Source: Symsagittifera roscoffensis (Eukaryota > Xenacoelomorpha > Acoela > Convolutidae). Taken from it: 64,000 nt of DNA. The translations under genes were made by a program, and so were the position numbers. The number at the start of each line of letters is the position of its first letter. Position 1 is the stretch's first letter. A model generated the notes under the pieces. It had not been told where the DNA came from and searched no databases. It worked only from the letters and a program-made list of their open reading frames with translations. The stretch is from positions 14,265,006 to 14,329,005 of the forward strand of contig NC_087063.1 of the NCBI RefSeq assembly GCF_963678635.1. Direction: 5' to 3'. Shown here one piece after another: positions 45,111 through 56,519 of the stretch.

Positions 45111-46024
45111 CATTAACACCTTTGCTCACAAAAACGGCCGTAGCCATATCGTTAAAGGTTATGAATCAATCAAGCATTTCATTTTCCGCGCCAGCATTTT
45201 AACCGTTATCTGACCAGACAGTGTTAGCTGTATCATGGCGTCCTATGCATTGTTCAAAACCCGATTGATTTCTTTCACTCTGAAATTAGCCTAAAGTAAG
45301 GGAGTTCTCAATTCTCAAACAAATTTTTCTAGATATAACATTGTGTGAGAGTTCAGACTTTTTTAGATTTCTTGATGTTACATTTTTTTCCACCAAATAA
45401 AATAAAATAAACTTCCTCTTTCTGGTTTATTTCAAATTGGAGACGACGCAACTTTCCAGCCCAAAGCGGAGACGGCTCGACTTTTCAGAGTCGGATTTTG
45501 TGCAGTAACTCAGCTCATAAAATTCTCATGATCGATCTGCGACGCGTCTTTATCTTCGAGGCTAAAACCAATTGCTTTCATGCCATGTTTATAAGGTGGA
45601 CATGCTGATATATGATGTTCTGTAGAACTGCAGTTTGTACAAGAGACTCTCTTGTCCATGTCATCCTTGGTGTATCGCTGTGTTAGTCTGGCTTATAGTC
45701 TGGCTGATATTAGTTATTACGATGGACAGGGCGAGTATAAGTGACATGAAACTTTTTTCGTTTCTAAAATGAGATTTCGCGTTTCACATGTTGCGCTGCG
45801 TTGTGAGTTTTGGTTTTCATTTTAATGAATCATGATATGTGTAGAGAACGTTGATCAAGAGTCTAGGATATGTTTTTTTAGCTGGCGAATAGATAAACTG
45901 TCATATGTAATTGGAGTGAAATTACTGATGTTTGTTTTATTTTTACGTTTGAGAAATATGACGTCGTGCTACAAGGCGCTGTTTAAAAGAGTTCACGATG
46001 CAAAAATTTTATAAATTGAGAAGT

Positions 46025-46270
46025 TTTGGCGATTTTTTCTTAACTGAACTGGAATTGATTTTTCTTATACGGTTCAAACTGAAAGATCATTTTCCGATTT
46101 TTTCTTAAAATTAGCCGGTGAAACGCGACCTTTAGTCATTGGTTCGAGAAACTTTGCGCGGTTGATTTACCATGTAATTTTTTGATCTGAAATACTAGTG
46201 GATTTATCACTCAGAACTGATTAATTCACTCCTTATTATTCAACCGTTTGTCGCAGCAATAACCTTGATA
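46025..46270 (+). repeat. Ty1/copia 5' LTR (about 246 bp)
   Basis: Aligns end to end with 49,348-49,591, on the other side of the copia coding remnant. The match starts at TTTTGG(C/T)GATTTTTT and stops sharply after GCAATAACCTTGATA, which defines the LTR edges by comparison. Canonical TG...CA ends were not pinned down, and no convincing primer-binding site follows. Confidence 0.65.
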
Positions 46271-47133
46271 AATTTTGCTCCCAGATGTCCAGTCACAAGT
46301 GAGAAGTCAGAAGTCAAGACTTACTGTTTGTTAAAACGAATTGGAAAAAAAACTGAGATTCGCAAGGGAGTTGTGACAGTGAAAAAACAACTTGAAATAG
46401 ACAACTGATCAGACAGACAACTGCGAGAAAACAAGCAGGCCAAGGCTACTTGGAGATAGACGATTGAACAGATGGAGAAGTGCAAAGGTATAAGCAGGCA
46501 ACACAACTAGTAGAGATAGACAATTCTGACTATAGAAGCAGGGAAACACAACAAGAGAAGACATTCAAAAGCTACACGAAGGGCACTGTATGATCACAGC
46601 AGCGGAAGAAGGACTACCTGAAGATTGATAAGGCAAAAAACTGGAGGGATAATCTCGCTTCTACACGTTTGCTCTTTTCTGACACAAAATCAATGCAAAG
46701 AAAACATTGCCATAAGATAAAAAACAAACTGATACCCCAGAAAGTAAGCATGAACTTCTGTAATGATAATATATATTTTATCTAGTATGAAATCTGAGGA
46801 GGGACCTTAGCCATGCAAAGTTGCCGATGTGTTGTTCGGTACGCAGAACGCTTGGTTCCGAATATACTTGCACAATTACATAAGCGGGCGATATTGATGT
46901 TTAATAGATATTTTTTGATGTAAGAAAAAACGGGGTCATTGAATTTTACCTAGGCAATACTTAGTTTTTTGAACTTCGGTTGGAGCCTAATCTTTGTATA
47001 TGACTTAAATAGGAAGTAAAAACTTGGATCAGCAAAAAAGTGTCGAAACCTGAAAGGATAGTTTTTTTTCTATATTGAAGAGGATTTTTTCTATATTGAA
47101 GAGCAATTCGAGGCAAAAATTTTTCACTCAAAA
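46271..47133 (+). other. Copia leader and unrecognised interior
   Basis: Lies where copia leader, Gag and protease should be. No zinc knuckle or protease motif was found, so these are deleted or unreadable. Short direct repeats of GACAGACAACT and AGATAGAC(A/G)A type occur at 46,410-46,530. A 17-base TTTTTTCTATATTGAAG string is doubled near 47,066-47,102. Confidence 0.35.
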
Positions 47134-49338
47134 ATGAACAAGACTTTAGATAAGACTGTTGATTATAGGATACTTATACCAACTTTAAGACCGAATGCAA
47201 GCAGTGATCCAAAACAAGCTGCAATAAATAAAGGAAATAAAGGAAAATTAGTTGCAAATCTGGAAAGAACTTGTGCGCAGGAGACTACATTGGTCAGGAA
47301 CTTAGGCGAGTTAGTAGGAAACAGGTAAAAAGTGGAAACGTTGGCTCCTAATACCCGTCAAGAGAACGGAAAGATAGAAAAAGCGCGATGAACAAATACT
47401 CCAATGGCTCGCTGCATGATATTTGATGCCACCTTATTGAAAACTAATATGCCTTATGCTTTTAATTTGGCTACCAATCTCGAAAGATTTTACCTTCATT
47501 CTGCTATAAGCAAAACAGCCTACAAGTCTATGTATGGAGAAAAACCCAACCTGAGTTTTGGATGTGTAGCGTATAGTTTTGTGGAAAAAACTAGACCAAA
47601 ATTCTAAAAGAGGAATTTTCTTGAGATCATCGGAAAATAGTAAAAATTATCTGATAGGAATTGAGAATGAAGAAAACTCAAAATGCGAAAGTCTAGAAAC
47701 GTCAGTTTTGACGAATCTAAATTCTATTTTGAGAAAAAAAATAGAAAATGATGAGGAAGAAAAAGTAGGTGATGTAGTATTTTTTGGAGAAGTTCTCAAA
47801 AAAATAGAACAAAAATGCTAAGGAAGCTTTAGCAGACCGTGACTGGCAAGAAGCAGTGAAAAAAATTTTTATTCATTAGAGAAAATCAAACTTTGGGAAC
47901 TAGTTAGAAAAAGAGGAGAAAAGCCTGTAGGAAGCAGATGGCAGTTTGCTTTGTATTATGGACCTAATGGTGAAGTTTCAAGGTTTAAGGCTAGGTTTGT
48001 CGCTGAAAGTTGTAGCCAAGTTGAGGGAAGAGATTTCACGAATTGTATTCGCCTGAAATTAAGATGTCGCCCATAAGAATAGTTCTAAGCTTAGCAGTTC
48101 AAAATAGGTATGAGTTGAGACAGTTAGACATTAGAACTGCACACTTGAATGGCAATATAGACGAAGATGGTCTTATGAAGCAACCTGAAGGGTTCGAGAA
48201 GTTTGATGAAGAAGGAAAACCTTTAGCTTGTCTTTTTAAGAAAATCCTTTATGGAGTAAAGCAGTCCGGTAGAAACTGGCATAGAACTCTACAAGGCTAT
48301 CTAGATTGATTAGGCTTTGAAAAGTCTTTTTTTTTGAGTGCTTGTTTGTCAATAGGATTGAGGGAGAAATAAAAGGTTAAATTTGCTTGTGGGTCGATGA
48401 TAGAGTGGTTTGTCGAGCGGAAAAAAAAATTTCTGTAACAGGTTTGAAATACAATAACTCTGACAATTTGCATTTAAGTGAGATAACTGATCATTGAATG
48501 GTTTTCAGGAATGAAAGTTGATTATTCAGGAAATGAAATCAGGATATTTCAGGAGAAATCTGTTGAAAAGTTGTCATCAAGATGTAAGATGTCCAAAGCA
48601 AAACACCGATAACAACCCCTTTTGGTGAAAACGAAAACCTAGCAAAAGAATATTGTCTTTTAGTAGGTAGCATAGAACAAGAAATATAAAAAAATGAAAA
48701 ACTGATAAAGTAGACATGAAATTTGTTTTGCAGCAAACCTTTTAAGCTTTTTTGTGGAAAACCCAGGTGAAAAACATTGGAAAGCCGGAAAAAAAATGTC
48801 TGAGATATCTGCTAGTAACAAAAAGTTTACCATCAGTATATACGAGGGATAAGACGTTGAACCTTGTTAGCTAATTGGATGCGGACTGGGCTTGAAAAAT
48901 AAACAATAGGAGAAGTACCTCAGGATACTGTTTTAAGCTCAGTGACAACTCAGGTGTAATAAGTTGGCCTAGCAGACTTCAGCGTTATGATCAACTTCAA
49001 CAGCCGAAGCAGAATACAATGCTGTGGTCGAAACAGTATATGAAGGAATTCACTTACATAGCATAATTAGCAAGTTAGGCATAATATTTAATAGGTTTTT
49101 GAAAGTTATCGTTGATAACCAAGCTTGTATCGCCCTTAGTAAACATTCAATCAACCACGGAAAGACGAATCACTTTGCCATAAAACTACACGTTTTTTTA
49201 GAGTTAGTTGAACAGAAAAAGGTTACATTAGTTATTTTATTAACAACAAATAGGCCTGCAGTTTCATTGACGAATAACTTGGGAAGAATTAAGGCTGCAT
49301 CTTTTTTGAGACATTCTACTAGGAACCACTCAAATTGA
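47134..49338 (+). pseudogene. pol: Ty1/copia Pol remnant: integrase end, reverse transcriptase, RNase H
   Basis: Broken polyprotein of a copia-type LTR retrotransposon, which copies its RNA into DNA and integrates it. Integrase end: APNTRQENGKIEKAR (catalytic Glu region) near 47,350, then MARCMIFDA, AYKSMYGEKPN and FGCVAYSFV to 47,607, continuing after a frame change as RGIFLRSSENSKNY. Reverse transcriptase: KPVGSRWQFALYY near 47,920, then LRQLDIRTAHLNGNIDE (first catalytic Asp) and KKILYGVKQSGRNW to 48,307. The palm YVDD region is not recognisable. RNase H: AEAEYNAVVE near 48,995-49,030 and VDNQACIALSKHS near 49,110-49,145. Stops and frame changes occur throughout. The antisense frames at 48,539 and 49,170 are shadows. 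Confidence 0.8.
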
Positions 49339-49347
49339 AAGGCGGGG

Positions 49348-49591
49348 TTTTGGTGATTTTTTGTAAGTGAAATGAAATTGATTTTTCTTATTTGGTTCAA
49401 ACTGAAAAATAACTTCCAGATTTTTGTTAAAATTAGCTGGTGAAACATGACGTTTTATTCATTGGTTCGAGCAACTTTGTGCTGGTTACTTACCAATTAT
49501 ATTTGGTCTGAATTACTACTGGATCTATTACTCACATCTCATTAATTCACTCCTTATTAATCAACCGTTTATCGCTGCAATAACCTTGATA
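49348..49591 (+). repeat. Ty1/copia 3' LTR
   Basis: Directly follows a purine-rich run (GAAAGGCGGGG) that would serve as the polypurine tract. Partner of 46,025-46,270, diverged by roughly 15%, so the element is old. Confidence 0.65.
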
Positions 49592-49847
49592 AGAAGTAAT
49601 CCTATTAGTTTTGTCGAAAGTGAAATTGGGAAGAAAACTAAGAAAAAATTTCTGATATCAACGCGCATTAGGACTCCTGTTTTGCTCCTAATTTGTTTCA
49701 TTAGTTGGACAATTGCGATGGTTTGGCTAATTTACGTTTGAACCAATTATGATAAATGATGAAGAAGTGCAGTTATTTCTGTTTTTAAACGAAACGTTGA
49801 CTCTAATCCTTTGTGGCTGATCTGAGTTTGAATTTCAATCTGCAGTA
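49592..49847. other. Spacer between copia and gypsy elements
   Basis: No gene, inverted repeat or second copy was recognised in this stretch. Confidence 0.4.
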
Positions 49848-50219
49848 TGTTAAAGTCGTATCTGTAGAAGATCAAAACGGTTGTTGATAAGTTGTATTGG
49901 AGACAAACTGTTAGGCATCAAATCGAAATCTTACTGCACTCTTTTATTTCAGATCCCATCGGACATTACAGATCGCAAGGTCACGACAGCAGGTCCCCAG
50001 ACAGAAAGAACAAGTTGATAGCACTTACATAAACTCAAACTGGTTTCTATCTTGAACAATTGATAGCACTTACATAAACTCAAAACTGGTCCCTATCTCA
50101 TCCGGGCAACCACAAATAAATTTTAGACCGTAGATATAAAATTTATCAACTCACTGTTACTTTTTCTATTGTATAATGGTACTAGTTAAGTTTTAGTTTA
50201 CATTGAGTTTTCAGGCACA
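49848..50219 (-). repeat. Ty3/gypsy 3' LTR (about 372 bp)
   Basis: Read on the minus strand it starts TGTGCCTG and ends CTTTAACA, giving TG...CA ends. It is preceded on that strand by a purine-rich tract (GAGAGGTTTGGCAGG). The terminal TACAGATACGACTTTAACA recurs beside the primer-binding site at 56,538, which confirms this edge. It contains a 49-base direct repeat (TTGATAGCACTTACATAAAC twice, at about 50,013 and 50,062). Confidence 0.75.
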
Positions 50220-50300
50220 CCTGCCAAACCTCTCTTAAGGTTTTCTTTCTCCTTTTTCCTTTTCTTGTCAGTGGTCCTCATTTACGTTCTATTCGGTGGA

Positions 50301-52605
50301 TCATAACTCCCATTTTGTCAACTCCGCGTCTCTGTCGTGTTGATTTCCTCGTCGCTGTTTCGCACTCGTTTTTTTTTCGTTTTCCACCGACGGATCTTGG
50401 TGATCTCTCCCTAGCCGTTCCCGATGGTACATTGCTTCCTTCGTTCGCCGTACTCTTTGATGGTTCATTTCGTTTGATTTCCCACTCGCTATCTTCGTCG
50501 TCCTCGCTCTAGTCCGCACTTTACTCCACTATCCGTTGTTTCGTCGATCTTATCGCGTTCTCCATTGCGACCCGATCCTTCTCGGCTTTGCGCTTATACT
50601 TTTTGGATTCACTTGGGCCCGGGGTACTATGTACATTTCTACTCGGTCCATGGTTGCACTCATCGCTTCTATTCTCAATTAGGCTTTCTTCGGCCTTAGT
50701 AACGACCCTTTTTTCATCTGCACCGTATACTAAGTCAATTTTTCAATTTTTAATGGCAAACTTTTATACCTTCTTGGGTCCTTTGGATCCGTTTTTCCAG
50801 TCCTCTGGTAAACGGTCGTTGAACTTGTCTTGTGCCTTTTGAGCCATGTTGGAGCTTTCGGTGGACTTATTTCCTTGGGGTCAACTACTTCCGGAGCCTT
50901 GGGTCCCGCTACCACGTCGTCATCCAACATGATTGGAGCTTTCCTATTTTGTGGAGCGTACACCAAATCACTTCTCTTCTCCCAATCTAGGGTGAGTTCT
51001 ACTTCCGGGAGATTTCCCGCCTTGTCTAAACAAGATAACTTTTGGTTAACAACATTGTTCGAATTTAAGTTTTTCAATGACGGTTTTTTCGTTAAATTTC
51101 GCAGAGCCGTATTTGCTTCTCGTCCATGGCAGGCTTCAAATGGCGTTAATTTAGTTTTAGAATGTGGCACGAAACGTAGCGCGCTGAGCACACGGGATAT
51201 CATTGCTCCAAACTTGTAGTTCTTATTTTCCTGAATATAAGTTAACACGTAGTTTTTTATCGACCCAATAGTTCGTTCGACCATTCCTGTCGCGCGATGA
51301 TCCCTAACGGGAGATTTAATAAGTTCGATACCTTCGTAATTACAGAGATTGTGAATTTCATTTGAAAAAACCCAGTAGCCTGATCCATATGCAATTTTCT
51401 TGGGTGTCCATGAGTATTTATGTACTTCCTTAGGAATTTCAATACATTTTTGGATTTGTTGCTTGAACAAACATACGCCGACGGCGGATGCGAAAAAGTA
51501 TCTACTGCTACAAGTACATACTTTTTCCGACCCCTTACATAATTTACTGGGCCCCAGAAATCGAATTGGACCAAATCATTTCCCCCATGTCACTTTTTGG
51601 AATGTCCGGTTTAAGGTTTTTACCTGCTTCTAAGCAACTTTTGCAGTATTTTGCTGTAGCAGTGATGTTCCGATGCATAAGGGGAATCCACACGTCTTTT
51701 GCGGCTGCAAGCATTTTATCACGCCCATGATGATTGTAATGTAGACGGTTTAGAATTGCTGATGACAGATCCTTCGGTATTGCTAACCGGCCGTCCATCC
51801 ACAGGCAATTCTCACGTACTGCAAAAAGGAATTCATTTACATAGCATAATTAGCAAGTTAGGCATAATATTTAATAGGTTTTTGAAAGTTATCGTTGATA
51901 ACCAAGCTTGTATCGCCCTTAGTAAACATTCAATCAACCACGGAAAGACGAATCACTTTGCCATAAAACTACACGTTTTTTTAGAGTTAGTTGAACAGAA
52001 AAAAGTTACATTAGTTATTTTATTAACAACAAATAGGCCTGCAGTTTCATTGACGAATAACTTGGGAAGAATTAAGGCTGCATCTTTTTTGAGACATTCT
52101 ACTAGGAACCACTCAATTTGAAAGGCGGGGTTTTGGTGATTTTTTGTAAGTGAATTGAAATTGATTTTTCTTATTTGGTTCAAACTGAAAAATAACTTCC
52201 AGATTTTTGTTAAAATTAGCTGGTGAAACATGACGTTTTATTCATTGGTTCGAGCAACTTTGTGCTGGTTACTTACCAATTATATTTGGTCTGAATTATT
52301 ACTGGATCTATTTCTCACATCTCATTAATTCACTCCATTTGGTTCCTTAGGCACATAAGTTTCCCCCATGTCACTTTTTGGAATGTCCGGCTTAAGGTTT
52401 TTACCTGCTTCTAAGCAACTTTTGCAGTATTTTGCTGTAGCAGCGATGTTCCGATGCATAAGGGGAATCCACACGTCTTTTGCGGCTGCAAGCATTTTAT
52501 CACGCCCATGATGATTGTAATGTAGACGGTTTAGAATTGCTGATGACAGATCCTTCGGTATTGCTAACCGGCCGTCCATTCACAGGCAATTCTCACGTAC
52601 TGCAA
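50301..52605 (-). pseudogene. pol: Gypsy integrase and C-terminal tail, interrupted
   Basis: The zinc-binding H2C2 domain is at 52,579-52,360 (LHYNHHGRDKMLAAAKDVW, KYCKSCLEAGK) and again at 51,798-51,579, because a copia fragment and a 246-base duplication separate them. The core follows: VQFDFWGP (first Asp), YVLVAVDTFS, LHMDQATGF (second Asp), then after a frame change RATGMVERTIGSIK (catalytic Glu) in the 51,470-50,730 frame, and the family motif TPFEACHGREANT. The last part is proline/lysine-rich (KAPEVVDPKEISPPKAPT). A final highly charged frame (50,519-50,301) may be the extreme C-terminus. All three catalytic acids remain. Plus-strand frames over this stretch are shadows. Confidence 0.85.
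51825..52336 (+). repeat. Copia RNase H-3' LTR fragment inserted in the gypsy integrase
   Basis: Nearly identical to 49,044-49,556: the copia RNase H end (VDNQACIALSK), the polypurine tract and about 210 bases of LTR, cut short at CACTCC. It lies antisense to the gypsy element, between two copies of the same 246-base gypsy integrase segment (51,579-51,824 and 52,360-52,605). Confidence 0.9.
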
Positions 52606-52630
52606 AATTGTTGTAGTGTTGGGCGTAGTA

Positions 52631-53736
52631 TTATCCTAGTCTTGTTATTATCTCCTTTGCTCTTGGGTTTTTGTCTCTCATGTTATCCCTGATGGTCTTC
52701 ATAATTGGGTCTTTTTCAATGTTTGCTTCTATCAATTTTAAATTCAAAACTTCCGGGTGTTCAATCTTTTTCACTATTTTACTGTCTGATGGCACTATAG
52801 AGTAGATCCGTTTGTCGTTTTGTACAAGTGGATAAGATAAACTGGGGAACTGGTGTGGAAAAGATATGATTGTATTTAATTTTTTAGAATTAGTCTGTTT
52901 AATATCAAGTTTTTTGGGTGGTATCATTTCAATATCGGAATCCGAACTAACACTAGGAGGTTGATTTAAGCGTTTCAGTACAATGTTTAGGTTCACATTT
53001 CCAGAATTAGTCGATGTGTTGACAATGGCCGAAGTTGGAGGATCATTTTTTTGGGCGAATTACTCATGTTTGTATTGTTTAAGTTACTCAAATTATTCAG
53101 AATTAAGGGTCTGCTACTGTAATTTTTTAAAGTAAATGGCTTTTCACTGTAATTTTGTAAATTGGAAGGTTTGCAACTGTAAATTTTCAACGTAGGAGGC
53201 TTGCTGTTGTAATTATTCGAAATTAAAGGGTTGCGATTGTAATTAATCAAACTTTTAGGATTGCAACTGTAATTTAAGCAATGAGAACAACGTCTGAATC
53301 TCTTTCTTCGGTATTTGCATACTTCCGCCGGTATGCAAATATCTCGACGCTGATTGGTTAACCGCCGGTTGCATGTAAATGAGCCCTCTTTTGAGCGTTC
53401 GTGCTCACGGTGAATATTTGCATATTCATCTTTTCTTTCATTCTCATTGGATGAAACTGATTTCGTTGTGTCGAAACATGACTGCTCGCCCCCTACCGTC
53501 GGTTTTGGCTTAATTTTATTCACTTTCTGACCCCTAGGCTTCATTTTATCCTTGGGCCTCAATGCCGCGTTTATCATTCTTATCTTCGCTACTGAAAAAT
53601 TTTCATCGTAATGACTTGTCTCGGGTGCCTCTGCGGACGGAAACCGAGACAAATAGTCTGCCATCACCATTTTAGTCAGCCATCCCCAAATAGTCAGCCA
53701 CCCTTGTCTATGTTCAACTTTAAAGTCGTATGGCAC
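52631..53736 (-). pseudogene. pol: Gypsy RNase H-integrase linker with an in-frame repeat
   Basis: Two frames, 53,736-52,993 and 52,996-52,631. The first starts at the end of the RNase H connection (VEHRQGWLTIWGWLT, with GWLT doubled, then MADYLSRFPSAE). It passes a lysine-rich part and a cysteine pair (RRCSHCLNYSC), and enters five to six copies of a repeat with NY-n-KP. The second is polar and ends with KTIRDNMRDKNPRA, which resembles the helical lead-in to a gypsy integrase. The linker is longer than usual for gypsy elements because of the repeat. Confidence 0.65.
53060..53285. repeat. 39-42-bp minisatellite within the gypsy linker
   Basis: About six copies of a unit built on TTGCAACTGTAATT, at 39-42-base spacing. 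On the minus strand they encode NYS-n-KP-n-L units in frame, so both unit length and frame are kept. Divergence between units is moderate. Confidence 0.85.
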
Positions 53737-53751
53737 CGGTTGATCATACCA

Positions 53752-54766
53752 TCAAGTTGATTGACTGAAAAACCTTTTATTTCCTTTTGGCGACGAATTC
53801 AACAATGTAAGTAGCGCTTTATGATCAGATATGACTGTGAAGTACCGGCTGTATATATAATTTCGAAAGTGTTCCGTAGCCCACACTACCGCGAGTAATT
53901 CTAATTCGTTTGTAGAGTTTTTTTTCTCAGCCGGATTAAGGTAACGGGATGCAAACGAAATCGGATGCCACCCGGATGCGCAATACTGTTCTAACACGGC
54001 CCCTAAGTCAGCGTGACTAGCGTGACAAATAATTCTAGTTTCACGGTGAATGTCGAAGTGTCGTAATTCGACAATATTTTCCACCAGCAGTTTCAATTGT
54101 TGGAACGCATTTTCGCAAACGGGCGTCCAGACAAAATCGTTATTTTGACTCAGTAGTGGCCTTAAAAGTGCGCTTAATTCTGCGAGTTTGGGTAAAACTT
54201 TGTGTAAACTGTGTAGTGAACCCATTAAAGGTTTCAACTGTTTTCGAGATTTTGGGGTTTTCAGGTCTTCTATTGCTTGTGTTTTTCTTACTAAAGGCGT
54301 GATGCCACTTTCCCCAATCCGATATCCGAGCCATTTGCACTCTGTTTTTGAAAATTCACATTTTCGCAATTTTAACGCGACATTGGAGACATCCAGCTTT
54401 TTCAATATCTTTCCACCAACACAATGTGTTCGATCTTAGTTCCCTTTGAAGCAATTAAAATATCATCTATAAATGCGTTAGCTTGAGGGAATTCCTTAAT
54501 TAAATTATCAATTACTGTTTGGAATTCCGCCGGCCTTGACGTAAGCCCGTAAAATCCGTTTTTAAAACGATAAGTTCCCGTGGATTTCCCACGCACTGCT
54601 CGCTTGTTTTTTGTTTTAAGGCGACTTGTCCGTACGCATATGTGAAATCCAACGTTGTAAAATATACATTCCCCGCTTTTTTCTCCGCGATAATCTGACT
54701 TACTCCGTCTACTAGTTCGTCAATATTTGGCATTTGGTACTTATTCTTGTGTACCTGCTTGTTCAA
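53752..54766 (-). pseudogene. pol: Gypsy reverse transcriptase and RNase H, frame-changed
   Basis: Continues the polyprotein in three frames: 54,766-54,512, with KYQMPNIDEL and FTTLDFTYAYGQVAL (first catalytic Asp); 54,596-54,402, with GTYRFKNGFYGLTSRPAEFQ and FIDDIL (the YxDD box); and 54,405-53,752, with KCEFSKTECKWLGYRI, the thumb and RNase H. The enzyme copies element RNA into DNA. The first RNase H catalytic Asp is replaced by His (ICHASHADLGAVLEQ). ELELLAVVWA and SDHKALL, with the later catalytic residues, are kept. The single-base frame changes look recent because the codons on both sides remain well conserved. Confidence 0.85.
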
Positions 54767-56414
54767 TTCTCTTGATTCCAGCGCTAATTTTATACTTCCA
54801 TCTTTTTTCTACTGTAATCACGATAGGGGAGACGAAATACTTATCTGAGCACTCTTGTCTTTTTACGATATGCCCTTCATTTATCAGCCGATGAATTTCT
54901 TTATCCACCTTATCTTGTAGACTGATAGGCACCCTGTGCCCTTTTTGTTGTACAGGCCTCAAACTTTTGAAAAATTCAGCTCTTACTTTCGCATTCCGGA
55001 TCTTCCCTATTCTAGTAAATAAATTTGGGTACAACTTACAGAAGTATGTTTGCAGTTCGTCATATTCCTCCTCCTCTTGACTGATCCCTTCCCCTGTGAT
55101 TCCATCACTTTCTTTCGTTGGACTAACTCGAGGCCCAGGGTGACCATCAGATTGCGCCCCAGGATTGACTGATGATTTCCGGATATTACTGACACTTTGT
55201 GCTGGTGCTGCCCAGCCGTTTAATGATATCATCACTGTTACCTTCCCCAGTATGTTTATTCGGTTGTTATTGTAATCCAAGAATTCATCTTTTGAAGGCT
55301 GTAGTTGAATATTCGCCTTACCTAACGCTGTTTTTAGGTCCTTTATGCTGAAAATTGTCACTGGGGATCCACTATCTATCCACAACCACATCCTCTTTCC
55401 TGACACCTCGACCTGAACGCGGGCCCCAGGGATCTTCAGTTCAGTCTCATTCTTCTTCCTTTTTATTGACATTACCATGTAGTCGTCCAATCCTGACGTC
55501 ATGGATTCATTTTTCCCGCTCCCCTGCTGGTTCACCCACGACACTGGTTCTTCATTCAAGTCATTTACGTTCTGCGTACTTTGATGATGCTCGTCCTCGT
55601 CCTCTCCATTGGTTAGTACCTCTTCTAATTCAAAATGTCCCAATTTTCGGCACGAGTTGCTTGTTGCTCCCTTTGCAGGACAACTCGCGATGTGATCAAG
55701 GGTAAAATTTGGTGCGTCGCAATTGTAACACCTACGGTTATTGCCGCTTCCCCCACTACTACTTGATCCTTGGGTGTATCCTCCACGTCCCCCACGTCCT
55801 CGACCTCGAAAAAATCCTTGTCCCCTTCTTATGTTACTTACCGGTTCCTGTTTTATTGAAATTGCCGGAGCTGTTGAAGCTGGTTTTCCCGTATATGATT
55901 TGTATGCGCGCTCAGCACGTTCATATGATAAGGCGATCCGGTAGACTTCCTCAGGTAACTTTGTTGATCGTGATAATTCTCGTTGGCAATCCGATTCCCG
56001 CATATTCATAATGAAAATATCACGAACATTTTCGGCCGCATTTGGAAAATCACATCTACCTGCTAGGGCGCTTAGTTCCGCGTGGAATTTTTCGAAAGTT
56101 TCGGTCTCACGTTGTTTTCGTCGGTAGAAAAGTCCCTGTTCATGAGTTACATTCCGCTCACGTTGGAAAACACTTTGCATCTCATCCAGGACCCGTGGGT
56201 ACCGTACCGTTTTAATATTAACCGTCGGTTTTCGTGCTTTGAATATCCGTTGCGCCTCGTCTCCGATACAAAGGTATAGATTAGACTTTAACTTCTTTTC
56301 CGAATCGAGACGGTTTTTCCCATTGACTTCTTCAGGCAACGCCGTAACAGCCGCCGCATTTAGAGTATTCGCAAAATAGAAATCATCGGGATCAATGTCG
56401 TATTTTGCTATCAT
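54741..56414 (-). CDS. gag-pol: Gypsy Gag-protease-RT N-terminal polyprotein (557 codons)
   Basis: The longest open frame of the window, starting at MIAKYDIDPDDFYF. Residues 1-190 are a Gag-type capsid region with QRETETFEKFHAELSALAGRC and a following helical part. Residues 195-235 are arginine/glycine-rich (RGRGRGGRGG), then a CCHC-like knuckle (CYNCDAPNFTLDHIASC) for RNA binding, which has lengthened spacing. The aspartic protease active site is LWIDSGSPVTIFS at about residue 345. The last 60 residues begin reverse transcriptase (VDKEIHRLINEGHIVK, SDKYFVSPIVIT). The frame is lost right after KRIEQAG, where RT continues in another frame. There is no Gag/Pol frameshift, as in single-ORF gypsy types. 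Other-strand frames here are shadows. Confidence 0.85.
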   Translation of the reverse strand: MIAKYDIDPDDFYFANTLNAAAVTALPEEVNGKNRLDSEKKLKSNLYLCIGDEAQRIFKARKPTVNIKTVRYPRVLDEMQSVFQRERNVTHEQGLFYRRKQRETETFEKFHAELSALAGRCDFPNAAENVRDIFIMNMRESDCQRELSRSTKLPEEVYRIALSYERAERAYKSYTGKPASTAPAISIKQEPVSNIRRGQGFFRGRGRGGRGGYTQGSSSSGGSGNNRRCYNCDAPNFTLDHIASCPAKGATSNSCRKLGHFELEEVLTNGEDEDEHHQSTQNVNDLNEEPVSWVNQQGSGKNESMTSGLDDYMVMSIKRKKNETELKIPGARVQVEVSGKRMWLWIDSGSPVTIFSIKDLKTALGKANIQLQPSKDEFLDYNNNRINILGKVTVMISLNGWAAPAQSVSNIRKSSVNPGAQSDGHPGPRVSPTKESDGITGEGISQEEEEYDELQTYFCKLYPNLFTRIGKIRNAKVRAEFFKSLRPVQQKGHRVPISLQDKVDKEIHRLINEGHIVKRQECSDKYFVSPIVITVEKRWKYKISAGIKRIEQAGTQE

Positions 56415-56519
56415 CTCCCAGTGAAATTTAATTATCCACTCCTCCCAGTAAACTGGAGGTTCCGGTGTTCGTGTTTCCCAAAATGCTATTATGTTTAGTG
56501 GATTTTCCCCCTCCTTTTT

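Larger units (their letters stand above)
43286..46509. repeat. Right copy of the 3.48-kb tandem duplication
   Basis: Same order as the left copy, but it lacks the 414-base segment and has an extra ~150 bases at about 44,055-44,203. It ends at GCAACACAAC, where the sequence runs on into the interior of the copia element. The right copy therefore preserves the original continuity. Confidence 0.85.

Noticed and set aside
50315-51730. Several plus-strand frames over the gypsy integrase region
   Set aside because: Shadows of the minus-strand Pol gene, which carries all catalytic motifs.
55355-56279. Plus-strand frames of 65-116 codons over the gypsy Gag region
   Set aside because: Antisense shadows of the 557-codon Gag-Pol frame.
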